This document shows, piece after piece, positions 24,401 to 34,424 of a stretch of DNA of 64,000 nt. This stretch comes from Lunularia cruciata (Eukaryota > Streptophyta > Marchantiopsida > Lunulariales > Lunulariaceae), in the NCBI GenBank assembly GCA_948567375.1, contig OX419755.1:10111001-10175000 (forward strand), written 5' to 3'. The position numbers and the translations under genes were made by a program. The notes beneath the pieces were generated by a model that was given only the letters and a program-made list of their open reading frames with translations, searched no databases and had not been told where the DNA came from. The stretch's first letter is position 1. Each line of letters opens with the position of its first letter.

Positions 24401-25474
24401 CATTGGCAAAACTGCAGGGAAGTTATGACCAGCAAGGCAAGTACCTGGAGAGACAAAGGGAGGATCTATGTGAGCAGAAGGAAGAGTTGGTGAGAACAAC
24501 GGACGAGCTTGATAAGATGCAGAGTGATCTGTTCCAACAGAGTACTCAAGTCTGAATGCAGGAGCAAACCATTGCAGAATTGAGACAGGCTGCTGCCTAG
24601 AAGGATCCGGATTGGACATTGGAGATGGCAAAGAAGAGCAGCTTCTACACAAACTCAATCAGCAAAGCCAGAGTGCAATTATCCAAAAAAGAAACTGACA
24701 TGAAAGTACTGGAGGAGAAACACTCTGGAAGTGACGAACCTTCAGATACAATTGGTGGAGGTGACAACCCGATGCAAGGTTCTTTCATTGAAGAAAGGAT
24801 CAGATGGGGTGAGTGAATGGACTCGGTGATTCAAAGTGCTGTTTAGCATTGAAGCCATGGTGGAGTTAGAAGAGTAGAACTTACATGAGTTGAAGTTGCA
24901 GGTGCAGGAGACTCATAAGAAGTAGACTCATAAGAAGTAGGTGAAGGAACTAGACATGAATAGCTTGTTAATAGATAGGAAGGTAGGAGAAGCACGAGAT
25001 AACATTTGCCTTAGATTAGATTTTTTTAAGCAGAATGTAGATAGTGTTGCCACTATTCTCAGTGAGCAAGTAGAGATCCGATTCAAAGTAGTAGAGATCA
25101 AAGTGCAAATGGATTCTGCTAAGTTACTCGCGTCAGCTGAGAGAGTTAGAAGATAGGAGAAGGATATCGTTAGGATGTCTATGACTTCAGTTGTAGTCCA
25201 GATAGATTATGTGACTGCAGTAGAGGTAAATGTAGAATCCGAAGTGGAGGAGACACTTGTAGTTACTTTGGGTGGAGAAGCTAAAATACTAGATAGTGAA
25301 GTAGGACCACTCGAACTGGATCCAAGTCAGTTGCAATTACAGACCCGATGTAACGGTTTTGTCAAGAAAGTTACTTCGTTTCTGAAAATCAGGTGGAAGC
25401 CCCTGTGACAGTTAGTTAGTTTGGTAGTTTTTTTAATTTTTTAGTGGTCTGACTATTTAGAGCAGACATCGTGT
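21500..25474 (+). repeat. Module U2, copy 1
   Basis: Homologous to 57754-61161 from the AATA(G/A)CAAGTCATT start to the AGACATCGTGT end. Copy 1 has about 570 extra bp at 21573-22160. Each U2 copy ends directly against the start of an MT unit (B here, C for the second), so U2 is part of the tandem duplication. It contains the decayed coding sequence annotated at 22980-25408. Confidence 0.85.
22980..25408 (+). pseudogene. Decayed coiled-coil protein gene, U2 copy 1
   Basis: A long coding sequence is broken by stops and frameshifts. The N-terminal part (about 23030-23640) has a Lys/Arg-rich compact region, with DPPRGSIIGAVMVMMRPEQT and MTKRQVVFFHLMLKGVSINW, then HFHPDLRQEADHEAVRYMTK. The middle (about 23730-24130) is acidic. 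The C-terminal part (24250-25160) is a long coiled coil rich in Glu, Lys and Gln with leucine heptads. The tail ends at a TGA at 25406-25408. Stops interrupt it at several points, some where copy 2 has a sense codon (CGA to TGA near 24553, CAG to TAG near 24939). Not recognised; transposon gag-like or a captured host gene are both possible. Confidence 0.6.
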
Positions 25475-27061
25475 GTCATAGGAAGAAGTGTGGAGCGTTC
25501 ATCGGAAGAAGCAACAACTTCGATTTCGGAAAGCATAAGAAAGCTGCGACATGTTGGATGAGATGTAGTTCTGCTTCCGCTCGTACTGATAACGAATTGG
25601 AAATAGCTGTACAAACCGATTTTCACTTGGTCCATGTGCATTTAAAAGAATTTGGTTTATTACGGTGGTGCCGAGCACCAACTTCCTTTGCCGCGGCATG
25701 CACAGGGAAAGTTCTGCTTTCGGCTTGCATTAGAATCGTGAAAGTTCTGCCTGCCAATATCTCCAAGCTGTATGCGAATTCGAGATGTTTCATTGACAAA
25801 CAATTATCCATCCTTTTGACATCCAACTGATTTCTACAATAAGTCTTCTTTGTGTATTGAAAGAGAGTAGGTGCAGTGGAATACGCAAGTGATTCTTTGC
25901 TTTTGATACCAGCTAAATTTCCTCGCAAAATGCGGTGTGACTTTTAGCTTCAGGTCTTCTGAATCAGAGAACCTTGTGACAGGAGACCACAGAAGTCACC
26001 AATTCCGCATGAAAATCCATCATTCTCCACTTTCAGATTAGACTGAATCTGTTCAATATCTCCAAAGCCGGATGTTTTTATGGAGAATTCAAACTTCTTA
26101 CTCGTTATTTTGATGTTATTCGTAGGGCTCATAATATCTGGCCATGGTGCTTCCATATGTTCTCTCCAAGAACCTTCCTTTTGTCGTCGTTAAAATGATG
26201 GAATATCGGGGTCGGATAGATATCGTCGCTGCATTTTCCGAGTGTTCTTGAGTCTATATAGAGCCGAGCTGCAAACAGCTGCATCTTTCTTAAGTGGAAC
26301 CTGGATAGCTCTAGGGAGACAACTGGGGACATGATGATCCGCTCTAGTTTGAGATGTTAAGGATGCCTTGACGGAACTTATAACGAGGAGTTGTTTAGAT
26401 TATAACTGAGTCCCTGGTGCTGCCTTCGATGTGGTTTCCTTTGGTACTCCTGCGTAGATTATCCCTGTCATTCAACTGTTTCAGGAACTTCTTGCTGTAA
26501 ACTGATTTAAGTCCGAACTATTTTTAGGCACACCCTCACCAAGAACAGAGTATCTTCATTTCAATTATCGAACTACAGCCAATATGGCTGTAGTGGCCAT
26601 AGAACATTCAACCAACATCATAGTGACGATAGAAATCAAAATGTTTGAAATCTGTCAGAAGTACATGATATAACTCAACACTACGGCAGTGCCACTTGGA
26701 CAGTCAATTTTGGAGAAACGAATGGTCGAACTAACAAGTTGATGTGACTAGATAAGAACTGCAATCTACATATGCTAAACTGATCAAGAAATATACTTTA
26801 CTTGATAGGATGACTGAAATCGGAAGACATACCGGATTCTAGAGAAATCTTGCACGGTGGTCCCACTGTCCTTCGAAATCTGTAAGATGAATTCAACGCA
26901 TTGCTACTGACAGGTGAATTTCTCGTAGTTGTATTTCAATTGCAATAGAACATCATGGTCATCTGACACAGAATGCTTTCTCTGGCTGGACTGACCGAAG
27001 CATGGGAAAAATTTCTCCCTCCATTTATAATAAATTGAGATGTTTCTGAATCTGTGTATTG

Positions 27062-27316
27062 ATGAACTTGGTGAAGAATCGCCCAGCACTCTGTGGCCCG
27101 CTTGACAGGAACAGCGCTGGAAAATTACAGAGACAATTACCTGGAGTGACTGAAAATGAAAACCTTACAATACCTATAAATCGTACTACCTGGATCTGTG
27201 CAGGCAATCAAACCAAGGCAAATGAATAGCTAGTAACCCATGCCGGCGGTACATTTCCTGAATGTGGAAAATTCGAATGGCGTGATGTCAAAATTGGGAC
27301 CAATTTAGAAGTACCG
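27062..27316 (+). pseudogene. Small open frame copy with in-frame stop
   Basis: This is the unit B copy of 62752-62997. It starts MNLVKNRPAL but has TAG at 27227-27229 where A and C have CAG (Gln), so only 55 codons are open. The frame resumes after it as LVTHAGGTFPE and WRDVKIGT. A single C-to-T change explains the stop. The product family is not recognised. Confidence 0.45.
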
Positions 27317-28609
27317 TTATATCAGGCGGGTAATCCAGCAAGTGAGTGAACGTGCTAAGATTTTAAGTTCTGTTATTAGCACCAATTTTCGGGCATCTTT
27401 GACAGAGTTAAACAGAAGATCGAAGCAACAATTCTGAGTTTGCGGATCTCACTTAGCGAGAGCGTCACTCTCAAACCGATGGCATAGTAGGAACTGGAGA
27501 AGTTACGTTTAGCGTGCACATCAAGTGAGTGTTCCCGTTTTTGTTATATTCCAAAGGTGTTCTCAGCCACGCAGTTGCGTACTCGCCTGTTGCAATATAG
27601 TTCTGAAAGATGATATCCGGTATTGTTCAGACTGAACCAAATGTCGAGGTCAAGACTATCCGCTGATTATTCCGTACATTGATCATAAGGGCGATTAACC
27701 AACTCCCAATCTAAAATGGAGTTGAAATGATATTGTTGTAGGTGGCTCCCGATCGTTTGTATTATCTATACTTTAAGACATGCAGTAATCCTTCATGCAG
27801 TACAAGGGGGCTCAAGTTTCAGATCTGAGGCTTCAGTTGTCTGCTTATCAAATCGGTGCGATACTGAAGTACACTTTGGTGCGATAGCCTTTGCAGTCTC
27901 ATGATTGTCACATGGACGCGACAATCTTGAGCGACGAGGAATAAATTGCACACCACTTGCGAAACTGACTCTCAACGTGAAGTAGAAGGTATCATGCACC
28001 CCTCCCTAGCACTGATCATGACCCTCAAAGGGGAGTGATGACGAAAGATGAGAGAAGCGAAATCAGTCCTATGGCCTCACATAACCGTAAACTCTATCAC
28101 CTAGCAATAGCTGCTTTTGGGACAGGCACATCTGACGCCCATAAGCAAACGTGCACAGATACCCATAATTCATAGAGTAGTAAAAGTTTCAACATGGAAA
28201 CGGAATCCATAGCTTCAGTGGTAAATGTAAACATTTCTGATTGGTGAAGAGCCCCTCATATGTTTGGCCGAATCTTTCATTCTTTGGCCGGAAGTGTCGC
28301 TTGTCCGACTTGACTCTGGAGAAAGAGCCCCTTCAACCTAATCCAGGTTAAGTCCTGATCCGTGGGCGAACCCGGTGGAGGGTCCAAGGCGTGTGCCGGC
28401 TGCATGCCTTCTACCATGCGATGCATCAAAAGCTGGCCATAAAGTCTTGTTGCTACAGAGTCGTGAAAACTGTCCAACGGCAATAAGATTCCTCATTATA
28501 TGTGATTTATTTCGGATCCATCTACAGATATGTAAAGCCGGGCCCATGCATGATGTAAAGAAACTGGCCGTCACTGCAAACATCAGGAAGCTTCCTCCAT
28601 TCAAATTGT

Positions 28610-28616
28610 TATATAA
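28610..28616 (+). promoter_or_regulatory. TATA box of MT1-B
   Basis: TATATAAGGACATCAACCCC matches the MT1-A promoter and lies 116 bp above the next ATGs spacing of MT1-A's copy, here 122 bp upstream of the MT1-B start codon. Confidence 0.65.
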
Positions 28617-28731
28617 GGACATCAACCCCCTTTCCCCTCGATGTGTTCAGTTCAATCGCTATCTACCTTTGCAGTGTAATTTTTTCAGACACTTCTTGCT
28701 TAGCCGTCTTCATCTCCATCTACTCGTCAAC

Positions 28732-29217
28732 ATGTCTAGCTGTGATTGCGACAGGAAGAGCAGCAACGGAGGAAACTGCGAGTATAGTTACTCTCATTGA
28801 TCATTTGAATTCATGTGATAGAAATCGAATTATGTCCATCAAATTCAAGTACGTTCCTTGCCAGTTCACCTTCCGTTAGGAAATTGGAGTCATAGTCGAG
28901 AACTCACGATTGTTGGAATTCTCTGTAACAGCTCCAGCTGCAAGGAGTGCGAGCCTACTTTTGTCTTTGAGACTACTTCTAGGTACGTAAATTCTTCTTC
29001 GTTCGCACTTAATGCTCTGGGGAACTGACGGCTATCAAATATTTATGAGGCTTTTAAGGAACTTTTTCTTCGATAAAGATCTTAAAATGCCAAATAATAC
29101 TTCATACTTCCATTGTCCTGCTGCAGCCCCAAGATGTTCTACGCCCCGGTAGTTGTGGCCACAAATGCTGCTGGAGTTAAGATCGTTGAGGCTTTCATCA
29201 ACGACATGGGCCAGTGA
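28732..29217 (+). CDS. Metallothionein-like small Cys-rich protein, MT1-B
   Basis: Exons 28732-28781, 28932-28982 and 29127-29217 are joined by GT..AG introns of 150 and 144 bp. The 63-residue product has the same five cysteines as MT1-A. It differs at five positions, in the middle (PTFVFETTS) and the tail (ATNAAGV). All splice sites, the TATA box and the AATAAA at 29487-29492 are intact, so this copy should be functional. Retention of every Cys while neighbouring residues change suggests selection on the metal-binding part, although this rests on few sites. Confidence 0.8.
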
Positions 29218-29486
29218 GAACTTGTATACGGATATGTGAAAATTGTACACATGCTTCCTGGTGGTGTGCTCTGCCAACTGTGGATTGGAAAGAAGAAGTG
29301 GAACTCTGTAGTATCTGAGCTTAAGCATACATCTTGACGTAAGAAAATGCACTTCTGGCATACGTATCTACAGGCAGCATGGGTACACAGAAGATGTAAG
29401 GCTTATGGCACTTATCTCCGATATAAACCACCATTGTAACTGAACTTGCTAGCTTGAATCTATCGGACCTCGGGCTCTAAATCAGT

Positions 29487-29492
29487 AATAAA
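29487..29492 (+). terminator. Poly(A) signal of MT1-B
   Basis: AATAAA in CAGTAATAAAGTTGAGG, conserved with MT1-A at the same distance after the stop codon. Confidence 0.45.
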
Positions 29493-31330
29493 GTTGAGGC
29501 ATTATACATATTTTTAGAGCAAGATGACCTGAGAGTGATCGACATCGATCCCGAGAGTATCACTGCTCCATATGCATCCATTACTGTCTGTGGCCTACAG
29601 TTTTAAACTGAATCAATTTTACCAACATAATATATACTTGTTTATTATCATACACGAGACTTGAAGACGGAAACACAAATCGTCTTTCTTGCTATCATAC
29701 GCAGGTAGGAGGACAAGCAGAACAGTTTATACTAATGCCACTAGATCCAGGCACTGCACTTTGTGTTTGGATTCTCATAATGCAGGCCTCCAGGCCTTTC
29801 ACGTGGATCACAACACAGGAATCTGGCGAAACTGTCGCAACTTGGCTTTTGCAAAGAGATACCCGGAAAAGAAGTATTCATTCACCATACAGACTCCACA
29901 ATGCACCAAACTCGTTTTCTCAGATCTACCAATAGCTAAGTACTCTTGTGTTTCTCATTTTGTCCAGTATTTGTAATGAGGGTGTGCCGTTTCTTCCTTT
30001 TCTGAGGTCTGGTCCATGGCCGTGGGTTTTCGACCTCGTCGGCAATGGCACGACGGCTCGTGTGGTTTTCTCTTCTTTTTGGGTCCATTTTTCCGAGCCT
30101 ACAGTGCCTTATCAATCTACGCTGTGATCGTGGTGGATTGTTCCAGCACATTACTTGGTTAGCTAACTCTCTGCTAATAAGCAAATCTAAACTCAATCAA
30201 GGATAATTGTTATATTCACGGATAGTATGAAAATCTAGACTCCAGCGATACGGTGAAATAGGTTAAGGAGTAGACAAGAAGAACCAAATCAGGTGACCTC
30301 TTGTTAAAAAGAACTTTCATATTAGATAATCAAATTGAAATCGATGAGTTAGGGCTGGATTTACGGCTTTTATTTTTGCAGGTTTTTCATCCTTTTTCGA
30401 GAGGCCAGGTTTCTGTCAAGTTTTAAGTTGCATAAGTTACATAAGAACATAAGTTCCGATATCAATTGTAATTTGGTTGATTGCCCGCATAGAGTAGCAC
30501 ACGCGATATTGGATATTGCATTCGTTTGGGGAAAACACCTAACCTAAGGACGGAGAAGATTGGACACGCCCGGTTAGAACCATTGGTGAAGAGGTTGTGA
30601 AGAGACGAGCGATAATGAAAGATTGACACTCTTTATCAAGTATTATGAGGGACATCAGAGTTGGACGGTAATAATTTGTGTAAATTTGGCAAGGACAAGC
30701 TTCGTGTCATTAAAGATAAAAGATTGTCCCTCTCTATTAGATTAGATAAAAGACACCAGAGTTGGGTGTTACGGATTTTTATAAACGGGTAAAGACGAAC
30801 TTCGTGTCATTGGGATGTTAATTAAAATTAAATATTAACATGTAGAGGATGTCTTTCTCGGTATGGAGATGATTATAATTAATTTATTATCTTATAAAAT
30901 AAGATCAAATAAAAAGAGTTATTTTATATATTATAAATAATAAATTAATCAAATTTGTATTTAAAATATATAGAAACTTTTTATAATATTATTATAATAT
31001 AATAGAATTCAAAATAATACTAAATATTTATTTTAAGAAAAAGTAACCACATAAACTAACAAGAAACACGGAGGTAAACTAAAGTCCAAGATCTGCAAAA
31101 TCATCAAACCAACCAAATATAAAAAATCTTATCTACCTTAATAATGTCAACAAATTTATAATATATATTGTACCCCGTACACATCATGACTTTAGATTAC
31201 AATATCTCCCGTCTCTGGCTAGTGATACTCTCCTTTTTGACAAGACAAGAGATCTACTGGAAGTATGTTGGAGAAGAAGCTGCCTAGGTTAAATCCCGTT
31301 CTGATCTGACAAGAGATCGATTTAAAGTAC

Positions 31331-31520
31331 CTTTGGGAAGAAGTTTAATATACAAAATTGAGTGGAGGGGCCAAAGGCGTGTGCCTGCAACGTGCCTCTT
31401 GGCCGATTGATAGATCAAGGATGTTTGAGAAGATGTTTAGTATACAGAATTGAGTGAGAGGGCTCATCGGCGTGTGCCTGAAGCGTGGCTCTTGGCCAAT
31501 AGATAGATCAAGGACGTTTT
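31331..31520 (+). repeat. Minisatellite upstream of MT2-B, 2 copies
   Basis: Two copies start at about 31331 and 31423. They correspond to copies 2 and 3 (or a 1/2 hybrid and 3) of the three-copy array ahead of MT2-A. Copy number therefore changed after the unit duplication. Confidence 0.8.
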
Positions 31521-31825
31521 TTAAGCTCGTCGTATTGCACCAAAGTGCCAAAGTGGCCACAACCTGTCGCGTCGCACTCACATTTCCAAATGAGAGTTGA
31601 TTTGCCCAAGTCCAAATGAGTTGTGGGCGGGTCCCATTTCACCGCTGGAGCACAACCCCAGGTTTATCAATGTAGAGGTTCAGAGGTTACCATTTAAAGA
31701 CTGCAGGTCTAATTCGGTTCAGTGTGTTGAGGTTTTGCAACTAGCTGCCTTTCATCTCCTGGATTTATCAAACACTTTCGCTTCAGATTGACAGTTCGTG
31801 TTTGTTCCTCAATCTACTTATAACC

Positions 31826-32359
31826 ATGTCAAGTTGTGATTGCGACAAGAAGGCCAGCAACGGAGGAAACTGCGAGTATGTATACGTTGTCATCTCAATC
31901 AACATGAGAGCTCTTGCCTGGTTGATATTTCACAGAGTCAATTACTACTATTAAGGGAATTCTAAAGAGATTGACCGTCTCTTGCTAGATCTGCTTTCAA
32001 ATTTCATGCATGATGATTCCGTTTGACGTAGAGATATTAACTTACACAAGTATCCTGATGATTGCTTCACTTGGTTTCTTGATTGCAGCTCCAGCTGCAA
32101 GGAATGCGAACCCACTTTCGCCTTCGAGACCAGCTTAAGGTTACTAGCTTCTCACTCATTTCCTTTGAAGATATTTCCTGATACCATCAGTGGTTGAGAC
32201 GCGCACATGATCACCAGGAAGTATTGAAACTTATTAGTCTAATCAACTCTAGTGTATTCTTTCGCAACCCCCAAGATGTTCTACGCGCCAGTAGTGACTA
32301 CTGCCAGGACTGTTGGAGTTGAGACTGTTGAGGCTTGCTTCAACGACATGGCCCAGTAA
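31826..32359 (+). pseudogene. MT2-B, splice-acceptor mutant of the MT2 gene
   Basis: The first two exons (31826-31875 and 32089-32139) are intact and encode MSSCDCDKK and the SSCKEC block. The third exon homologous region is 32269-32359 and is open to its TAA. However, the bases before it read TTCGCAAC instead of TTCGCAG in MT2-A, so the acceptor AG is gone (AC in its place). The next AG, inside CCCAAG/ATG, would shift the frame and stop after a few codons (TAG in CGCCAGTAG). The conserved NDMGQ end is also changed to NDMAQ. The copy is probably non-functional, or makes a protein truncated after the Cys-rich half. A sequencing error is the main alternative. Confidence 0.7.
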
Positions 32360-32905
32360 GAGGAGAGCTCAGTGAAATTGTACAAATACTCCGGGATATT
32401 TTATATCGCTGGTGCTGACCAGTTGCAAACGTGTTTATTTGGATCTGCAACTTAATTTTGCCATGTAAAAGTGAAAAGAGAACCGTCGTAGCGCTTCGGG
32501 CATGGTATTCATGGGCAGAAAATGAAACGCGTCCTTGATTATGCCTCACGAGGCATGTGCATGTCTCCAGCTCTGGATGCCTCGATAAGCATTTTCATCT
32601 CTGAGTGATTTGCAATCTAGAAGTTTCGAACCTTCAATTGTCAAGCGGTGATAATAAACTTGTGGAGTTGTACAAGAGAGCCTGTAACATGCATGAATAT
32701 CAAGATCTGGAACTTCTTAATGTTTGTGAACAGTGAATTGAACATTCTGATTTGATGCCGAATTTCTCTGACTGTGGTGTAAACTAGCAAACTCATGCCG
32801 AATGGGATTACACGCAGCTTACAGTAGACAAAGTGAAGAAAAGAAGTCATGCAAACAAAGTTTTGCGTCTGTACAGCCCAGGCTCTCATAAGCACCTGAG
32901 CTCAC

Positions 32906-33159
32906 GTATATCTTAGTGCATTTGATACTACTCGAACAATAATCGCAGCATTTCAGTAATTTCAGATTTAAAGGGTATCTTGTGTGCGAGATTGCAGATT
33001 CGTATATTACAGACATGACTTTCTCAACCTTCCAAAACCGATCCAACGTCAGCACCTCAAAGTAGCGAGGAGGCGTTTCTCCTGGATTTCCAGTATTATG
33101 ATGGCTCCTATACACAACTCCCGCAATAAAGACAACACCTCCACCAGACTTTACCTCGC
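32906..33159 (-). CDS. Conserved internal exon, unit B minus strand
   Basis: A 254-bp exon is suggested by an acceptor (CTGTTCAG/GCGAGG) and donor (ATATAC/GTGAGC) on the minus strand. It reads EVKSGGGVVFIAG, then GETPPRYFEVLTLDRFWKV and a Cys-rich end (KCCDYCSS). The unit A copy (15650-15895) keeps the protein sequence but has ATAC/ATGAGC at the donor and a 10-bp insertion at the acceptor side. An upstream exon ends at 33370 (CGAG/GTAAGAG) and joins in phase, giving RAQNVIRGEVKSGGG across the junction. That upstream exon contains KDRLACWGTDSFGNSNA, vaguely like RCC1-type repeats; this is a weak resemblance. Gene identity unknown. Confidence 0.35.
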
Positions 33160-34021
33160 CTGAACAGTGAATTCAATGCGATTGTAAATCTACAGGCAAG
33201 ACTACTATATTGCGATAACAATCTATTACTATATTGCTATAGCAATCTATTATCCGGAAGTACTAAGAAATATATAGGACCTGGAAATTGGTCACGAGTT
33301 CTCGAGTCATGAAACAGCGGCTGCCAAATTTGGAAGATGTATTTGTTACAGTGGAGTAAGTTCTCTTACCTCGAATGACATTTTGTGCCCTGACAGTGTC
33401 CAAAAATGGACACGCGTTGGAATTCCCGAAGGAATCAGTTCCCCAACATGCAAGACGGTCCTTGGATGATAAACAATTACGGGTCGTACATTGCCATCAT
33501 CGTCGTCCTCTCCGGATTACCCAAACGTTTATCAAATTTGTGTAGCCCAACCAGTTCCAATTCTCTGACAGAAAACCAAATTACACCTCTTATCAGAAAC
33601 AAGTCGTCCTCTGTCGCTTCGATATCCAGAGAGGTATTTTTTTAGGACCGACAGCTGCTACGCAGCGAGCGTGCAAGTTAGGAACATGAAAGTCAATCCG
33701 CTTCCATGTACCCGCCATGCAGCTTGGGGTTGTTGACAATATTGTTCATTGAAGGTATAATTTGATGTTGACATTAATCCCAAAGTATCCGCAAGCGCAA
33801 AACATTACACTAGAATCATTGCAACCATGACACACATACTCGAACCCGGAACGAATAGATATGATGCGGACGCTGTAGCGACGCCTATGATGACTGCGAA
33901 GATGTGGTTTTACGCTTTCTTGACCTTGTTATCTACAATTCGGTCAATGTGCAACGTACTCCACTTTGCTTCTTCAGCTGCAACACAGGTGATCCTTAAA
34001 CAGTCAGGGCTATGTATCTTC

Positions 34022-34424
34022 TGTTAGAAAATACAGTCCAAAGGGACCTCTCGGCAATAGCACATCATAAGGCCCATTAAACATAAATCAGAGGACTAAC
34101 AGGAAATAACGTGGTTCACTCCCTGTCCCGGAAGCTACCTCCACGGCTGACACAGGCCACACCAGCCTTCTAACCTTTATTTCCATTGCACATATGTATA
34201 TATATACAAACACAGGGATAGTCACTCTGTCACTGTCTAAACTCCTGAATATAGACTTGCGTGACTTCATGAGTATTGACCACTCAAGATATCTAGTCAC
34301 TGTAATACTCAACCTTAGAAGTGACTGAATATATATCCGCATGATACTGTAAGGAGTTTCCATCAGTCAAGTTTTGCTCTTGCTCTTGATAAGGCAAGTC
34401 ACTTATAGCAAGCCAAACATAACA
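34022..34424. mobile_element. Solo LTR with perfect target-site duplication
   Basis: A 403-bp insertion begins TGTTAGAAAATAC and ends CATAACA, so the termini are TGTTA...TAACA. It is flanked by TCTTC on both sides (34017-34021 and 34425-34429). Unit A has one TCTTC and no insertion at the matching site. No internal coding region or second LTR is present, so it is a solo LTR left by recombination. The superfamily (copia or gypsy) is not determined. Confidence 0.92.

Noticed and set aside
32140-32268. MT2-B intron 2 as a minor-class intron ending in AC
   Set aside because: It starts with GTTACT rather than ATATCC, and the sister genes have GT..AG at the same place, so acceptor loss is the simpler reading.
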